From Legionella sp. MW5194 (GTDB lineage: Bacteria; Pseudomonadota; Gammaproteobacteria; Legionellales; Legionellaceae): DNA of 64,000 nucleotides. Shown here piece after piece: positions 44,825-53,901 of this stretch (positions within the stretch are counted from its first letter, which is position 1; every line of letters begins with the position of its first letter). The position numbers were made by a program, and so were the translations under genes. The notes under the pieces were generated by a model. That model did no database searches. It worked only from the letters and a program-made list of their open reading frames with translations, and was not told the origin of the DNA. The stretch spans positions 1,054,001 through 1,118,000 of the forward strand of contig NZ_CP045732.1 in the NCBI RefSeq assembly GCF_016864235.1, in the 5' to 3' direction.

Positions 44825-45953
44825 GTTCTAGCTCCTTACGGTGATCGTGTAAACACGTGGACAAAGCATTTAAAAAACGAATATTCTGCTGCATGGTTCC
44901 TATGGTCACCCGTAAATGATTAGGCAAACCAAAAGAAACAAGAGGACGTACAATAACCCCCTGGTTTAACAAGCCTTCATAAATCGGCAGGCTGCTCATG
45001 CCGCAATCAAAGCTGATAAAATTGCCTTTAGACGGCAAGACCTGCAAATTCAGCCCCTTGAGTCCCTTCTCCATTTGTTGCATGCCTTGCGCATTGGTGA
45101 TCAGTGTCTGGGTAACAAAATCAAGATCGTGAATGGCTGCATAGCCGGCTTCCAGTACCGCCTGATTGACTGCAAAAGGCGGCTGAATGCGTAACAGCAT
45201 GTCAATAATAGCCGGATTAGCCATGACATAGCCCAACCTCAGGGCCGCCAATCCGTAAACCTTGGAAAAGGTACGGGTGATGACTAAGTTTGGGTATTCA
45301 TTCAAGAGATTAAGGCTGCTTTTATCTCCGCGCGGGTAGGCAAACTCATAATAGGCTTCATCGAGCACCAGGATGGTGGTTTCCGGTAGGGCGTGCAAGA
45401 GCCGCTTCACGTCATCAAGCGGAATAAAAAGTCCGGTCGGATTATTGGGATTCGCTAAAAAAACAATGGCGGTTTGGTCATTGCACAGGTTAATCATCCT
45501 GTCGATATCCACCTCGTAATTTTCCCCAACAGGCGATATCACGACCGGGATACCCAGAATTTTTGCCTGAATGCTGTAGGAGACAAAAGCGTGGGCATGC
45601 GTGAGCATGTGTTTGTCCTGATGCAGGGCAAACAGCATGAGCAACAAGGAAAACAGGGTATCTGAGCCATTGCTGAAAGCCAGCATGGGTTCTTTGATGC
45701 CTAATTTTTCGGCCAGTGCCGCCCGTAGCGGGTGGTGAATCAAGGAAGGGTACGTGGCCAGTTGAATGCCGGTTAGCTTAGCCAGTGCCTCCTTGACCAA
45801 GTGGCTGCATCCCAACGGGTTTTCATTGCTCGCCAGTTTAATAATATTATCCAATCCCTTTTCCTTGGCCAATTCGTCAATGGATTTGCCGGGAACATAG
45901 GGACTGAGTGAGCGAATCCCTTCATGAGGCAGCAGATGATAATCGCAGGGCAA
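44814..45953 (-). CDS. hisC: Histidinol-phosphate aminotransferase-like PLP enzyme
   Basis: A 379-residue class I/II aminotransferase that starts at a TTG, with AAGGAG seven bases upstream. Family features: IIKLASNENPLGCS near the N-terminus, NPNNPTGLFIP, the PLP Lys in ITRTFSKVYGLAALRLGY, and an HLRVTIGTMQQNIRF C-terminus. No other his gene is nearby. Overlap with phhB suggests a role in phenylalanine/tyrosine metabolism, since HisC-type enzymes can also transaminate aromatic keto acids; that is inference. Confidence 0.88.
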   Translation of the reverse strand: MPCDYHLLPHEGIRSLSPYVPGKSIDELAKEKGLDNIIKLASNENPLGCSHLVKEALAKLTGIQLATYPSLIHHPLRAALAEKLGIKEPMLAFSNGSDTLFSLLLMLFALHQDKHMLTHAHAFVSYSIQAKILGIPVVISPVGENYEVDIDRMINLCNDQTAIVFLANPNNPTGLFIPLDDVKRLLHALPETTILVLDEAYYEFAYPRGDKSSLNLLNEYPNLVITRTFSKVYGLAALRLGYVMANPAIIDMLLRIQPPFAVNQAVLEAGYAAIHDLDFVTQTLITNAQGMQQMEKGLKGLNLQVLPSKGNFISFDCGMSSLPIYEGLLNQGVIVRPLVSFGLPNHLRVTIGTMQQNIRFLNALSTCLHDHRKELEHEK

Positions 45954-46096
45954 AGGTCTCTCCTTGAAAATAATTTCGCCTCATCTTACCGCAACCCCTA
46001 TCACAAGTGAATGATTAAAATAACGCAGAGTGATCTTGTCAGAGGCAGCGAATCACGCTAGGCTAATGCCGGCAACCAACCCAGGGAAAATGGAAT

Positions 46097-46315
46097 ATGA
46101 CCTCTTCACAAGGATTCTCCTTGATTGAAGTACTGATCACGCTTTTGGTGATTTTAAGTACATCATTCGGACTTTTAACTCAGCAATGGCAGAGCCTCTG
46201 CCTCTTTAATCAGGCGGAAGCCCAATTCAGCGAGTGCTTAACCAGCGACAATGCGTATGAGCTGCGATTGGCAGGCCTTAAACCGCTTTCTTCATTTGCA
46301 GGAGGAAAGAAATGA
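46097..46315 (+). CDS. Minor pilin, PilV-like
   Basis: A 72-residue prepilin-like protein with a class III signal (SQG/FSLIEVLITLLVI) processed by PilD. It is very short for PilV; only the helix and a small tail remain, without a disulfide-bonded head. The region that follows in longer PilV proteins is absent. It overlaps the next gene by ATGA and is the first of three minor pilin genes. Confidence 0.75.
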   Translation: MTSSQGFSLIEVLITLLVILSTSFGLLTQQWQSLCLFNQAEAQFSECLTSDNAYELRLAGLKPLSSFAGGKK

Positions 46316-47058
46316 AAAGACAAACGGGTTTCAGCCTTGTTGAAATCATGATTGGCTTACTGCTTGGCAGCATCCTTTTAGGCGCATTGTTTAACCATTA
46401 CCTTATGACCCGCCGCCACGACGTTTCGTTTCAACAGCAGGTGACGGCGAGTGATGATGTGCAGATGATCATTGACCTGCTGCAGGATAATATACGCCAG
46501 GCCGGGTTTACACCCTGTGCCGGAATAGGCTGGTTAACCGCAGCCGACCGACGCGGCAGGCGGCAATCCCTGGCGGCGATTACCCTGTCAGGCGGCACAG
46601 AAAACCGCCTTGGCGTCAAACGCATGAGCGAGGATTTTACGGCAGTAAACCGCATTTTAAGCTCTTCACAGGTGCTGGTGGACTCGGGCTGCCGATTATC
46701 CCCTCGCCAGGTCATCATGATTGCCGATTGCTTTCATGCGGAAGTAACCACCATTGAGCGCCTGAAGGCACAGGGTGACAGTCGATGTGAACTCACGCTG
46801 AAAGACCCGCTTAAATTTCCCTATACGCCGCCTGCTTATGTGGGGGAGTGGCTTGAGGAGGAATTCTTTGTGCAGAAAAACCAATCCGGTGAACCGGCGC
46901 TATTTTACCAATCCCGTCATGCAGAAGAATTAAGCGCGGCGGTCCGTTCTTTTTTTGCCCGATTGCACGCCGGTGCCAAAGGGCAGGTGCTGACCGTCAC
47001 GTTGGGGCTTGCCGATAACCAGCAGCGGATTGTCAATACCCTGGTGCGCATCCCGTGA
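46312..47058 (+). CDS. pilW: Minor pilin, PilW family
   Basis: A 248-residue prepilin-like protein with the class III signal KRQTG/FSLVEIMIGLLLGS, Glu5 present, and a long globular domain with several Cys. It fits PilW, a minor pilin that helps begin type IV pilus assembly. It overlaps PilV-like upstream and the PilX-like gene downstream. Confidence 0.82.
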   Translation: MKRQTGFSLVEIMIGLLLGSILLGALFNHYLMTRRHDVSFQQQVTASDDVQMIIDLLQDNIRQAGFTPCAGIGWLTAADRRGRRQSLAAITLSGGTENRLGVKRMSEDFTAVNRILSSSQVLVDSGCRLSPRQVIMIADCFHAEVTTIERLKAQGDSRCELTLKDPLKFPYTPPAYVGEWLEEEFFVQKNQSGEPALFYQSRHAEELSAAVRSFFARLHAGAKGQVLTVTLGLADNQQRIVNTLVRIP

Positions 47059-47564
47059 ATTCCAAAGGCTTTATTCTGATTACCGCCCTGTTGTTTTTAA
47101 GTCTGATGATGCTGTTGGTGTTATCGCAGCAACAACAGGTATGGCTTTATCACAAGTCACTTAACCAGCTGCTTAATAAACACAGGGCCGTTCAGGTGAT
47201 GGAGAAAAAGATAAGGCAAATCATTAAAAAAGACGCTTTCACCGCATGGCCCGGCTGCCTCCTGCCTTCAGACAAAGCCAATCAGGTCATTGAGCGTCTC
47301 CTGCAGGGGCAGGGTTGTCCTTATGAAGTCAACGGATTGCATTATCGTTTCGTTATCGAAGCGTTAGGGACCTATCCCTGCATGCAGTCTGTCGCGGAAA
47401 ATCGCCTGCACAGCACCTACCATTGGCGGGTTACCATGGCCTCTACGGATCGCGACTTGCTGCAAATCCGCTTTGCGCAGTTGATTGCTGAACAGCCCTG
47501 CACCTCGCCATCCCCGATGTTTGTTAAACCGGGAATCTTGAGTTGGCGCTTTCTCGTGGTCTAG
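47055..47564 (+). CDS. Minor pilin, PilX-like
   Basis: A 169-residue protein from a GTG overlapping the pilW stop. The N-terminus (MNSKG/FILITALLFLSLMMLL) is the PilX type, which lacks the usual Glu5. The rest is a small Cys-containing domain. pilY1 and pilE do not follow; instead a convergent gene overlaps its 3' end by four bases. Confidence 0.75.
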   Translation: MNSKGFILITALLFLSLMMLLVLSQQQQVWLYHKSLNQLLNKHRAVQVMEKKIRQIIKKDAFTAWPGCLLPSDKANQVIERLLQGQGCPYEVNGLHYRFVIEALGTYPCMQSVAENRLHSTYHWRVTMASTDRDLLQIRFAQLIAEQPCTSPSPMFVKPGILSWRFLVV

Positions 47565-48379
47565 TTCAGTGGCCCTGTTTCACCCTGAAACCATTTGTGT
47601 GTTTCGGTTCTGGGTAATGCTGTCACGCCATGGGCTTCAATAAACGCGACCAGAGCCCAACGTGAGTAGGGTTTGCCGATGAAGGTTTCATCGAGCTGGA
47701 TGACGTCATGCCAACCCGCGGTCAACTCATCGGCAGGCATGAGTTGCTTGAAATTACTGGACAGCATAAAAATGGCATGGCCAGGCTGATGTTGAACCGG
47801 TGTTAAATCATGCGGACCGCTACCGATACGAAGACCCGGGCCGCTTTCGGCGATGGCTAAGGTCATCGAGCCGGCGTCGAAATGGGGTTTGGCCAGGTAC
47901 TTGCCGGATTGTTGCCAGTTGTATTTCAAAAAACGTAAAAGAATATGGACGTCCGGGGTGTCAAAAACACGGTGGACCAGTCCCGGAAAAGGCGGCTGCA
48001 GTGTCGTTAACAGGGCATGCACCGTGGATGCAACCGCTTGCCAGACGGGTTCTGCTTTCAGCATGAAATCATTCACCACCGGCTGTTGTGTGAGGAAAGT
48101 GCCGTAGCGTTGAAAAATGGCAGGATGGAAATGAAAAAAGGCCTTGCTGTCATTGTAAATGTCGTCACCGGGATGCCGCTGCTTAAAACCCACGTCGCCG
48201 CGGCGATGCAGGGGGGCTATGGTAAAATCAATGTGCTCCCGGATGACTGGAGGTTCGTCTAAAAATCGGAAAAAAGCCGCCATGGCGTCATGAATGACGG
48301 TAGACGGTAAGGCAAAGGGCACAAGCACGTGGTTTTGTTGCCGCAATTGCCGCATAATATCCTGGTGGGTCAAAGGCAT
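47561..48379 (-). CDS. Probable 2-oxoglutarate/Fe(II) oxygenase-like protein
   Basis: A 272-residue protein from the ATG at 48379 (a longer frame to 48514 would overlap the divergent HlyD gene). The HxD part of a non-haem iron site is visible in KPHFDAGSMTLAI and a later His in GWHDVIQL could close the facial triad. The region between them matches the jelly-roll length of isopenicillin N synthase-like oxygenases. The substrate is unknown. Its 3' end touches the pilin operon and its 5' end faces the HlyD-FUSC pair. Confidence 0.55.
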   Translation of the reverse strand: MPLTHQDIMRQLRQQNHVLVPFALPSTVIHDAMAAFFRFLDEPPVIREHIDFTIAPLHRRGDVGFKQRHPGDDIYNDSKAFFHFHPAIFQRYGTFLTQQPVVNDFMLKAEPVWQAVASTVHALLTTLQPPFPGLVHRVFDTPDVHILLRFLKYNWQQSGKYLAKPHFDAGSMTLAIAESGPGLRIGSGPHDLTPVQHQPGHAIFMLSSNFKQLMPADELTAGWHDVIQLDETFIGKPYSRWALVAFIEAHGVTALPRTETHKWFQGETGPLN

Positions 48380-48489
48380 GGTGTTTCCGGTTGGCAATTC
48401 ATGTGCAGCGTAGACACTACTCTCCACAAACGCGCTGCGATTAGCTATATTGATATACTTCATTCGACGTTGCAAGGGGATTGCGGTTA

Positions 48490-49485
48490 ATGGACAAGGA
48501 GCGTTTTCTGGCATTTAAATATTGGCCGCATGTGATCACGGTGACGCTCATCGTCCTGGCCTTTGCCGGTTACCGCTATTTTGCTTATTACGATACGCGC
48601 TCCAACGATGCCTATGTTTCAGCCAACGTGATCAACATCGCCTCGTTGGTTTCCGGACCCATCAGCGCCATCTACATTAAGGAAAACCAGAACGTCAAGA
48701 AAGGACAAAAACTGATCGAGATTGATCCGCGCCCCTTTAAATATGCCATGGAGAAAGCAAAGGCTGATTATAAAATGAGCCAGGTCAATTATGAAAATAA
48801 CAAACTGGCGATTACCGTGGCTGAAGAGAAACTCAGACAAACCCAATCCATTCTCGCATTAAGCAAAGATCATTATCAACGCTATCAAAGACTGCAGAGC
48901 GAGGGGGCTTTGGCTGAAATTCAACTAATTAATATTGAAGCCAAAATCAAGGAGCAGGAGGCACGGGTTATCGCTGCCAACGAGCGATTACGCATTGCTC
49001 AGATTACTCTCGATGACAATGAAGTACGGGCGGCCAAGGCAAAGTATGACAAAGCAGCCTATTTATACAATCACACACTCATTACTGCGCCAGCGGATGG
49101 CTATATCACCAATTTTAATTTACGCCGTGGTCAATACATTGCCACGGGCGAGGGCCTGTTTGCGCTCATCGAAACCAAACGCTGGTGGGTTGTGACCCGC
49201 TACCGTGAAACGGCCATTCGTTTAATCCAGCCGGGCGACAAGGCCACCATCAAACTGGACATGTATCCCGGTAAAACCTTTCACGGCCATGTAGGGAGTA
49301 TTGGTTGGGGCATTAATCGTGTTCAGGCCGGCAGTGTTGCACCTTCAACCCTGGCTTACCTCGAAGCCACCGAGGATTGGATTAAAATCGCACAGCGTTT
49401 TCCCGTGCGCATTTACATCGACGATGTTTCCCCTGAATACCCCTTAAGGATAGGTGCCAGTGCGACAACCGTTACCTACCGCTGA
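48490..49485 (+). CDS. HlyD-family membrane fusion protein (EmrA/AaeA-like)
   Basis: A periplasmic adaptor of 331 residues from the ATG at 48490. It has one membrane helix (about residues 10-28), a biotinyl-lipoyl half motif (SNDAYVSANVINIASLVSGP), a coiled-coil hairpin (about 85-185), and the second half motif ITAPADGYITNFNLRRGQYI. It overlaps the FUSC gene by 32 bases, so the two form a tripartite-type efflux unit lacking an own outer-membrane factor. Confidence 0.9.
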   Translation: MDKERFLAFKYWPHVITVTLIVLAFAGYRYFAYYDTRSNDAYVSANVINIASLVSGPISAIYIKENQNVKKGQKLIEIDPRPFKYAMEKAKADYKMSQVNYENNKLAITVAEEKLRQTQSILALSKDHYQRYQRLQSEGALAEIQLINIEAKIKEQEARVIAANERLRIAQITLDDNEVRAAKAKYDKAAYLYNHTLITAPADGYITNFNLRRGQYIATGEGLFALIETKRWWVVTRYRETAIRLIQPGDKATIKLDMYPGKTFHGHVGSIGWGINRVQAGSVAPSTLAYLEATEDWIKIAQRFPVRIYIDDVSPEYPLRIGASATTVTYR

Positions 49486-51637
49486 GGCATTAGCCTGGTT
49501 TAAACCGTTTATCCCTCAGAGCAAAGAAAACCGCGCTGCGGTCCGCACGGCCATTTCAGCGGTAGCGGCTGTGTTACTGGCGTTCGCTCTTCACCTCGAC
49601 AAACCCTATTGGTCGGGCATGACCACCGTCATCCTGGCCAATATTTATACCGGAAGCATTATTGATAAAGCCATCATGCGTATTGCCGGAACCCTTGCAG
49701 GGGCCTGGGGCGGTTATTTTCTTGCCGGATACATTGCCAACAGTTTTCTGCTGTATCTGTTGTCAGCCTTTTTGTTAGTTACCATCGCCGTTTATTACTA
49801 TAACTTCAGTGTGTATGCCTATGCCTATCTGCTGGGCGCGATCAGCGCCTTTATTGTTATCGCCGATCTCGCCATCGCCCCTGAGCAGGCCTTCTGGGTG
49901 GCGGTGTGGCGTCCGATAGAAATCGGTTTAGGGGTTCTGGTATCCGCCGCGGCTGCTTTTTGTCTTTTCCCCATTAATATTCATGAGGCCCTGGATAAGG
50001 AAGTGGGGCAGGTATTTACCGGATTTCAACAGTTAATCCGGGCGGTGCAGGATAACCTCTTATTGCGGCATTCGGCTGTGGATGAACTGCGAAAGAACAT
50101 GCAGGCATTCAAAAAATCGGTTGTCAAAGCCACGGACATGTTAGGGTACATGCGGCGTGAGGTGGGATTTAAGCGCGAAAAAATCGATCAGCTGCGTGTG
50201 CTGTTTGATTCCATTTACAGTTTAAACCGCAGCCTTCATTTTTTCATTTCGTCGCAGCAGTATGCGAGCATTCAGGCAGAACTGAAAACAACAGACTTGC
50301 CTCTGGCTGAGGTTTTTTCAGCGATCATCGAGGATCTTGATTGCATTAAGTGCCATTTTCTAAAGCAAACGGACGATGGAAAGGAACTGAATAGTACGCA
50401 GGCCCTGCACTCCCTGGACGCGGCCCTGTCCGTGCTTACGGCGCGAAACAGTCAACATCAACAAGCGGTTTTTGCCATCAGCCATCTGCTGCGGCAGTTA
50501 GTGAACAAGCTGCAGTCGTTGCAACTGGTTCTGGTCAAAGGGCAGAAATTTACTGCTCCCCATGCCCGGCTCATCAGCAGGAAACAGCGGTTGCAGACGG
50601 ATCCGGACATTATCAAGCACAGCATTAAAGCCGGATTAAGTGTGATTCTGGCACTCTGTTTCTGGTTAATCAGCAATTGGCCCGGCGGGTTAAACGGACT
50701 AATCAGTAGTATTGTGATTTCCATTCGAAAAAGCATCTATGAAATGAAAAACATCAGCCTCTACCGTTTGCTGGGTTGCTTGACAGGCGGTGGATTGGCG
50801 CTGTGCTCTCTTGCCTGGATTCGGATGGATTTATATGATTTGATTATCATTTTACTGTTTGGTGTGTGGGTATTCAGTTATTTCTCATTTAAATACACGG
50901 CCTATGCGTACATTGGCCTACAGGCTAATATTGCTCTAATCATTACCCTGGCGCAGGCCGGCGGGCCACCGATTGCACTGGATCCCCCCCTGGAGCGTTT
51001 GGGTGGCATTTTAATTGGCATCACCTCGACTTTTCTGGTGGCTAATGCCTTGTGGCGAAGCGATACGCTGACGCAGTTGACGGGCCGCCTGCATAAACTG
51101 TCGCGATACCTGCATTATAATGTCAGGCAACTTTTAGCGCCTGAGCCGCAAAAAAAGCCCTTGTATGATTTGACTTCGCTGTTCTGGTTTTGCCGCGGCT
51201 TATTGGAAACCCTTGAACAGGAGGGATTGCCGCCCAAAAAACTGTCTGTCTTTGAGGAGGCAAAACAGGATTTTCAGAACCAGGTGTTGCTGCAGGCTAC
51301 CATCACCCATGTTTATGAATACATCAATCAGGACAAATGCCGTCTGGCTGCCGCCAGGGCTGGTTGGGACTTGAGGGCACTGGAGGCAGAGGTTGCGGCC
51401 TTGTTTGAAGAGAAGCAAGTCAATCTGAAGCCGGGTCAGGTAAAAAAACAACTTGAGGCGTTAAGGGATGCGCTATTAGTGGCTGCCGAAGAAGAAAACG
51501 TCAGTGCAGACGACATGGAAAACAGCGTGGTTTACTTAGGCTCCCTGATGCAACTGGCCATAATTGCTGAAGTCATGGCCAGAAATAATCAATGGGTTGA
51601 TGATGTTAATCAGGAACAGGCTGCCGCGGGAGTGTAA
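49454..51637 (+). CDS. FUSC-family exporter (AaeB-like)
   Basis: A 727-residue inner-membrane protein with two hydrophobic halves (helices about 40-180 and 405-530) and two cytoplasmic parts, as in AaeB/YccS-type fusaric-acid resistance proteins. Hallmarks are LHLDKPYWSGMTTVILAN in the first half and the equivalent NWPGGLNGLISSIVIS in the second. A GTG at 49454 or 49460 could be the start; AAGGA precedes both. It pairs with the HlyD protein, with which it overlaps. The likely job is export of aromatic acids or related compounds. Confidence 0.88.
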   Translation: MPVRQPLPTAEALAWFKPFIPQSKENRAAVRTAISAVAAVLLAFALHLDKPYWSGMTTVILANIYTGSIIDKAIMRIAGTLAGAWGGYFLAGYIANSFLLYLLSAFLLVTIAVYYYNFSVYAYAYLLGAISAFIVIADLAIAPEQAFWVAVWRPIEIGLGVLVSAAAAFCLFPINIHEALDKEVGQVFTGFQQLIRAVQDNLLLRHSAVDELRKNMQAFKKSVVKATDMLGYMRREVGFKREKIDQLRVLFDSIYSLNRSLHFFISSQQYASIQAELKTTDLPLAEVFSAIIEDLDCIKCHFLKQTDDGKELNSTQALHSLDAALSVLTARNSQHQQAVFAISHLLRQLVNKLQSLQLVLVKGQKFTAPHARLISRKQRLQTDPDIIKHSIKAGLSVILALCFWLISNWPGGLNGLISSIVISIRKSIYEMKNISLYRLLGCLTGGGLALCSLAWIRMDLYDLIIILLFGVWVFSYFSFKYTAYAYIGLQANIALIITLAQAGGPPIALDPPLERLGGILIGITSTFLVANALWRSDTLTQLTGRLHKLSRYLHYNVRQLLAPEPQKKPLYDLTSLFWFCRGLLETLEQEGLPPKKLSVFEEAKQDFQNQVLLQATITHVYEYINQDKCRLAAARAGWDLRALEAEVAALFEEKQVNLKPGQVKKQLEALRDALLVAAEEENVSADDMENSVVYLGSLMQLAIIAEVMARNNQWVDDVNQEQAAAGV

Positions 51638-52029
51638 TCTCTTTGTTCTTGCAGGCACTGGGTTTCGTATACCCGTATTTCTTCTGCCAGGCGGCAATAA
51701 ATACCGTGGGTCGCGTCAGTACGTTTCCAGCTTTTATGTTCTTTAATTCCGTCGTACCCTTTGGCGGCTAATATCACTTTAATGCCCTCAATTTTTCGAC
51801 AGGCCAGCATGTCGTTATTATCCAATAACTGATTAATGGCAATAATCCCTTTAGGCAGGCGAAATTCTGGCTCAGCCAGTTTCAGAAACTCAATTGCATA
51901 CTCCGGGTTCATGAGCATGACTAAATTTTTTCCAAATTCTCTCACCCAGTTATAGCGAACCTGGGATTGCCACTGCTGTTCTTCGGCAATGATGGAGCGG
52001 ATAGTCAAGAGTAATTCCTCTGCCTGCAT
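51610..52029 (-). CDS. Protein of unknown function
   Basis: A 139-residue protein from the ATG at 52029, preceded by AAGGAAAG; the frame continues upstream without support. It is mainly helical with an acidic N-terminus (MQAEELLLTIRSIIAEEQQW) and a central charged part (about residues 60-110). No family is recognised. Its 3' end overlaps FUSC by 28 bases in a convergent layout. No signal peptide is visible. Confidence 0.65.
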   Translation of the reverse strand: MQAEELLLTIRSIIAEEQQWQSQVRYNWVREFGKNLVMLMNPEYAIEFLKLAEPEFRLPKGIIAINQLLDNNDMLACRKIEGIKVILAAKGYDGIKEHKSWKRTDATHGIYCRLAEEIRVYETQCLQEQRDYTPAAACS

Positions 52030-52342
52030 AGTCTTTCCTTGTCTGTGAATTGAGCTAAAAGATTGCACAATGGCTGTAAAATTGCAAGATGTTCATCGGG
52101 GTGGCCACAAGCCGATGTTTTCGGCAAACTCGATTTCCCCGGGTTTTGTTGTTCCTGTTGAGCCAGAATACACGCTGAGCGAGTTCCGCCGGGACTGACC
52201 CCTGTTAATTCTCCATCGCTCAAAATGACAACTATACTGATAAGCATAAACTATTTAAGTCAACTGTTGGGAATTTAACGCGATTCGCCTAAGGTATAAC
52301 CCTGTGGGAATCTAACTTCTAAAAGAACGGACGGCTAATAGC
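52030..52342 (+). other. Intergenic region
   Basis: About 310 bases separate the divergent 139-residue gene and the Nudix gene. I see only a TATAAC hexamer at 52295-52300 that may serve as the -10 of the Nudix gene. No repeats, RNA genes or terminators are evident. Confidence 0.5.
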
Positions 52343-52780
52343 ATGATACATGTCGTGATGGGGCTTATTATCAATAAAGAAGGTCTTATACTCGTTGCCC
52401 AACGCGGGCAGCATCAGCCTCAGGCTGGCATCTGGGAGGTGCCTGGAGGAAAGGTAGAGTCTGGCGAGGCCGCTTTAGCTGCCTTGCAGCGTGAACTTAA
52501 AGAGGAAATTGGCATTGAAGTCACTCAGGCAACACCCTGGATTAAAATACCCTATCATCATTCCAATAACGACATGTTGTACGATGTTTGGTTGATTGAT
52601 CAATTTAGAGGCAAAATTACGGGGCTGGAAGGGCAAAGCCTGCACTGGGTAAACCGGAATGAGTTCATCTCTCTTTTAGGTTTCCCGGACAATGAAGCCG
52701 ATAAGGTAGGCGATAGGCTGAATGCTATTTTAAAACACCGTACCCTGTGTGATGACGATGCAAATTTTCATTTAACATGA
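52343..52780 (+). CDS. Nudix hydrolase (MutT-like)
   Basis: A 145-residue Nudix enzyme. The Nudix box GX5EX7REUXEEXGU is complete: GKVESGEAALAALQRELKEE followed by IGI. An N-terminal MIHVVMGLIINKEGLILVAQR and the following IWEVPGGKVE are those of MutT/8-oxo-dGTP-type hydrolases, though the exact substrate is not set. The nucleoside hydrolase begins 17 bases after the stop, so the pair may be co-transcribed. Confidence 0.88.
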   Translation: MIHVVMGLIINKEGLILVAQRGQHQPQAGIWEVPGGKVESGEAALAALQRELKEEIGIEVTQATPWIKIPYHHSNNDMLYDVWLIDQFRGKITGLEGQSLHWVNRNEFISLLGFPDNEADKVGDRLNAILKHRTLCDDDANFHLT

Positions 52781-52796
52781 CAACGGGATACCCTGC

Positions 52797-53849
52797 ATGG
52801 TCGATACGGATGACAACAAAACCGTTAAAATAGTCATAGACTCCGATGTGGGCGTTGATGATGCGCTGGCCATTATCTGGCTGGCCAGGCAAAAAAACGT
52901 CAAACTGTTGGGAATTACTACCGTCTGCGGCAATAGCAGCCTGCAGGATGCAACCAACAATGCCCTGACTGTGCTTGACGTCATTAATCGGCAGGATATT
53001 CCGGTGATTATGGGAGCGGCAAGTCCATTGGTCTTTGCCCCCATCCGTTTTGGTCAATTCATCATGGGGCCTGATGGGCTTTGGGGGTGTCAGAAAAAAC
53101 ATGACCTTGGGCATTTGCCAACGGATGCGCCGGCCGCCATCGCTGAGGCGGCCAGAAAACACCCCGACATGATTATAATCGCGCTTGGGCCTGCGACCAA
53201 TCTGGCGCAGGCAGTGCAACGCTTTCCTGAGGAAATGGCCAACATCCGAATTCTGATGATGGCCAATCTCCCCATTCAAAGCCTGCGCGGCGCCATTCAA
53301 GGGGCAGGATTTAACGCCTATGCGGATCCTCATGCGATAGACGTATTACTGCATCACGCCTGTGATTTCATGATTTTAGGGCCTGGCGCTATCGATAACG
53401 TGAGGGTAGATAATGTGGATTACCTTGAGAAAATTGCAAAAAAGGCGGATCCGGTCAATCAGTTTATTTTCTCTATCCTGAAACCTTATTTTCATGCAGA
53501 ATCCCTGGGACAAAAGCAGGCGGTGATTATCTATGATTTGGTTTTGGCCATCATTGCAGCAAGAAAGGAAAGTATAAAACAGGTGGTGTCAGGGTTTGCA
53601 AAAATCGCATTAAACAATGATTTTACGGCGGGAGAAATCAGTGTAAGAACCGATCCGCAAGGTAAAATTTTTCTTAAGCATTCAAAGCACGAGTTATCGG
53701 AATTAGCCGATCTGGCCTTCAGCAATCGGGATTTTAATTTATTAGAAAACCTGCACAAAGGTCTTGAAGGCATCCGGGATAATATTCGGGTGATTTTGGA
53801 AGTGGATGTTGAATACCTAAAGAAAAGAATGGCAGAGGGGTTTCATTAA
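52797..53849 (+). CDS. Inosine-uridine preferring nucleoside hydrolase family protein
   Basis: A 350-residue enzyme that would cleave the N-glycosidic bond of a ribonucleoside. The calcium-binding DSDVGVDDALAI motif is near residue 16 and a second family region AGFNAYADPHAIDVLLHH with the metal-binding Asp near residue 181. The C-terminal 90 residues are less conserved. It follows the Nudix gene by 17 bases. A hairpin without a T-run lies downstream. Confidence 0.88.
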   Translation: MVDTDDNKTVKIVIDSDVGVDDALAIIWLARQKNVKLLGITTVCGNSSLQDATNNALTVLDVINRQDIPVIMGAASPLVFAPIRFGQFIMGPDGLWGCQKKHDLGHLPTDAPAAIAEAARKHPDMIIIALGPATNLAQAVQRFPEEMANIRILMMANLPIQSLRGAIQGAGFNAYADPHAIDVLLHHACDFMILGPGAIDNVRVDNVDYLEKIAKKADPVNQFIFSILKPYFHAESLGQKQAVIIYDLVLAIIAARKESIKQVVSGFAKIALNNDFTAGEISVRTDPQGKIFLKHSKHELSELADLAFSNRDFNLLENLHKGLEGIRDNIRVILEVDVEYLKKRMAEGFH

Positions 53850-53855
53850 CAGGCC

Positions 53856-53879
53856 GATTACCCAGGGAGCCGGGTAATC
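53856..53879. terminator. Hairpin between convergent genes
   Basis: The perfect stem GATTACCC/GGGTAATC with an eight-base loop lies between the nucleoside hydrolase stop and the stop of the next minus-strand gene. No T-run is present, so termination strength is uncertain. Confidence 0.45.
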
Positions 53880-53901
53880 CCCAGGCGAATGAATGATCAG
53901 T

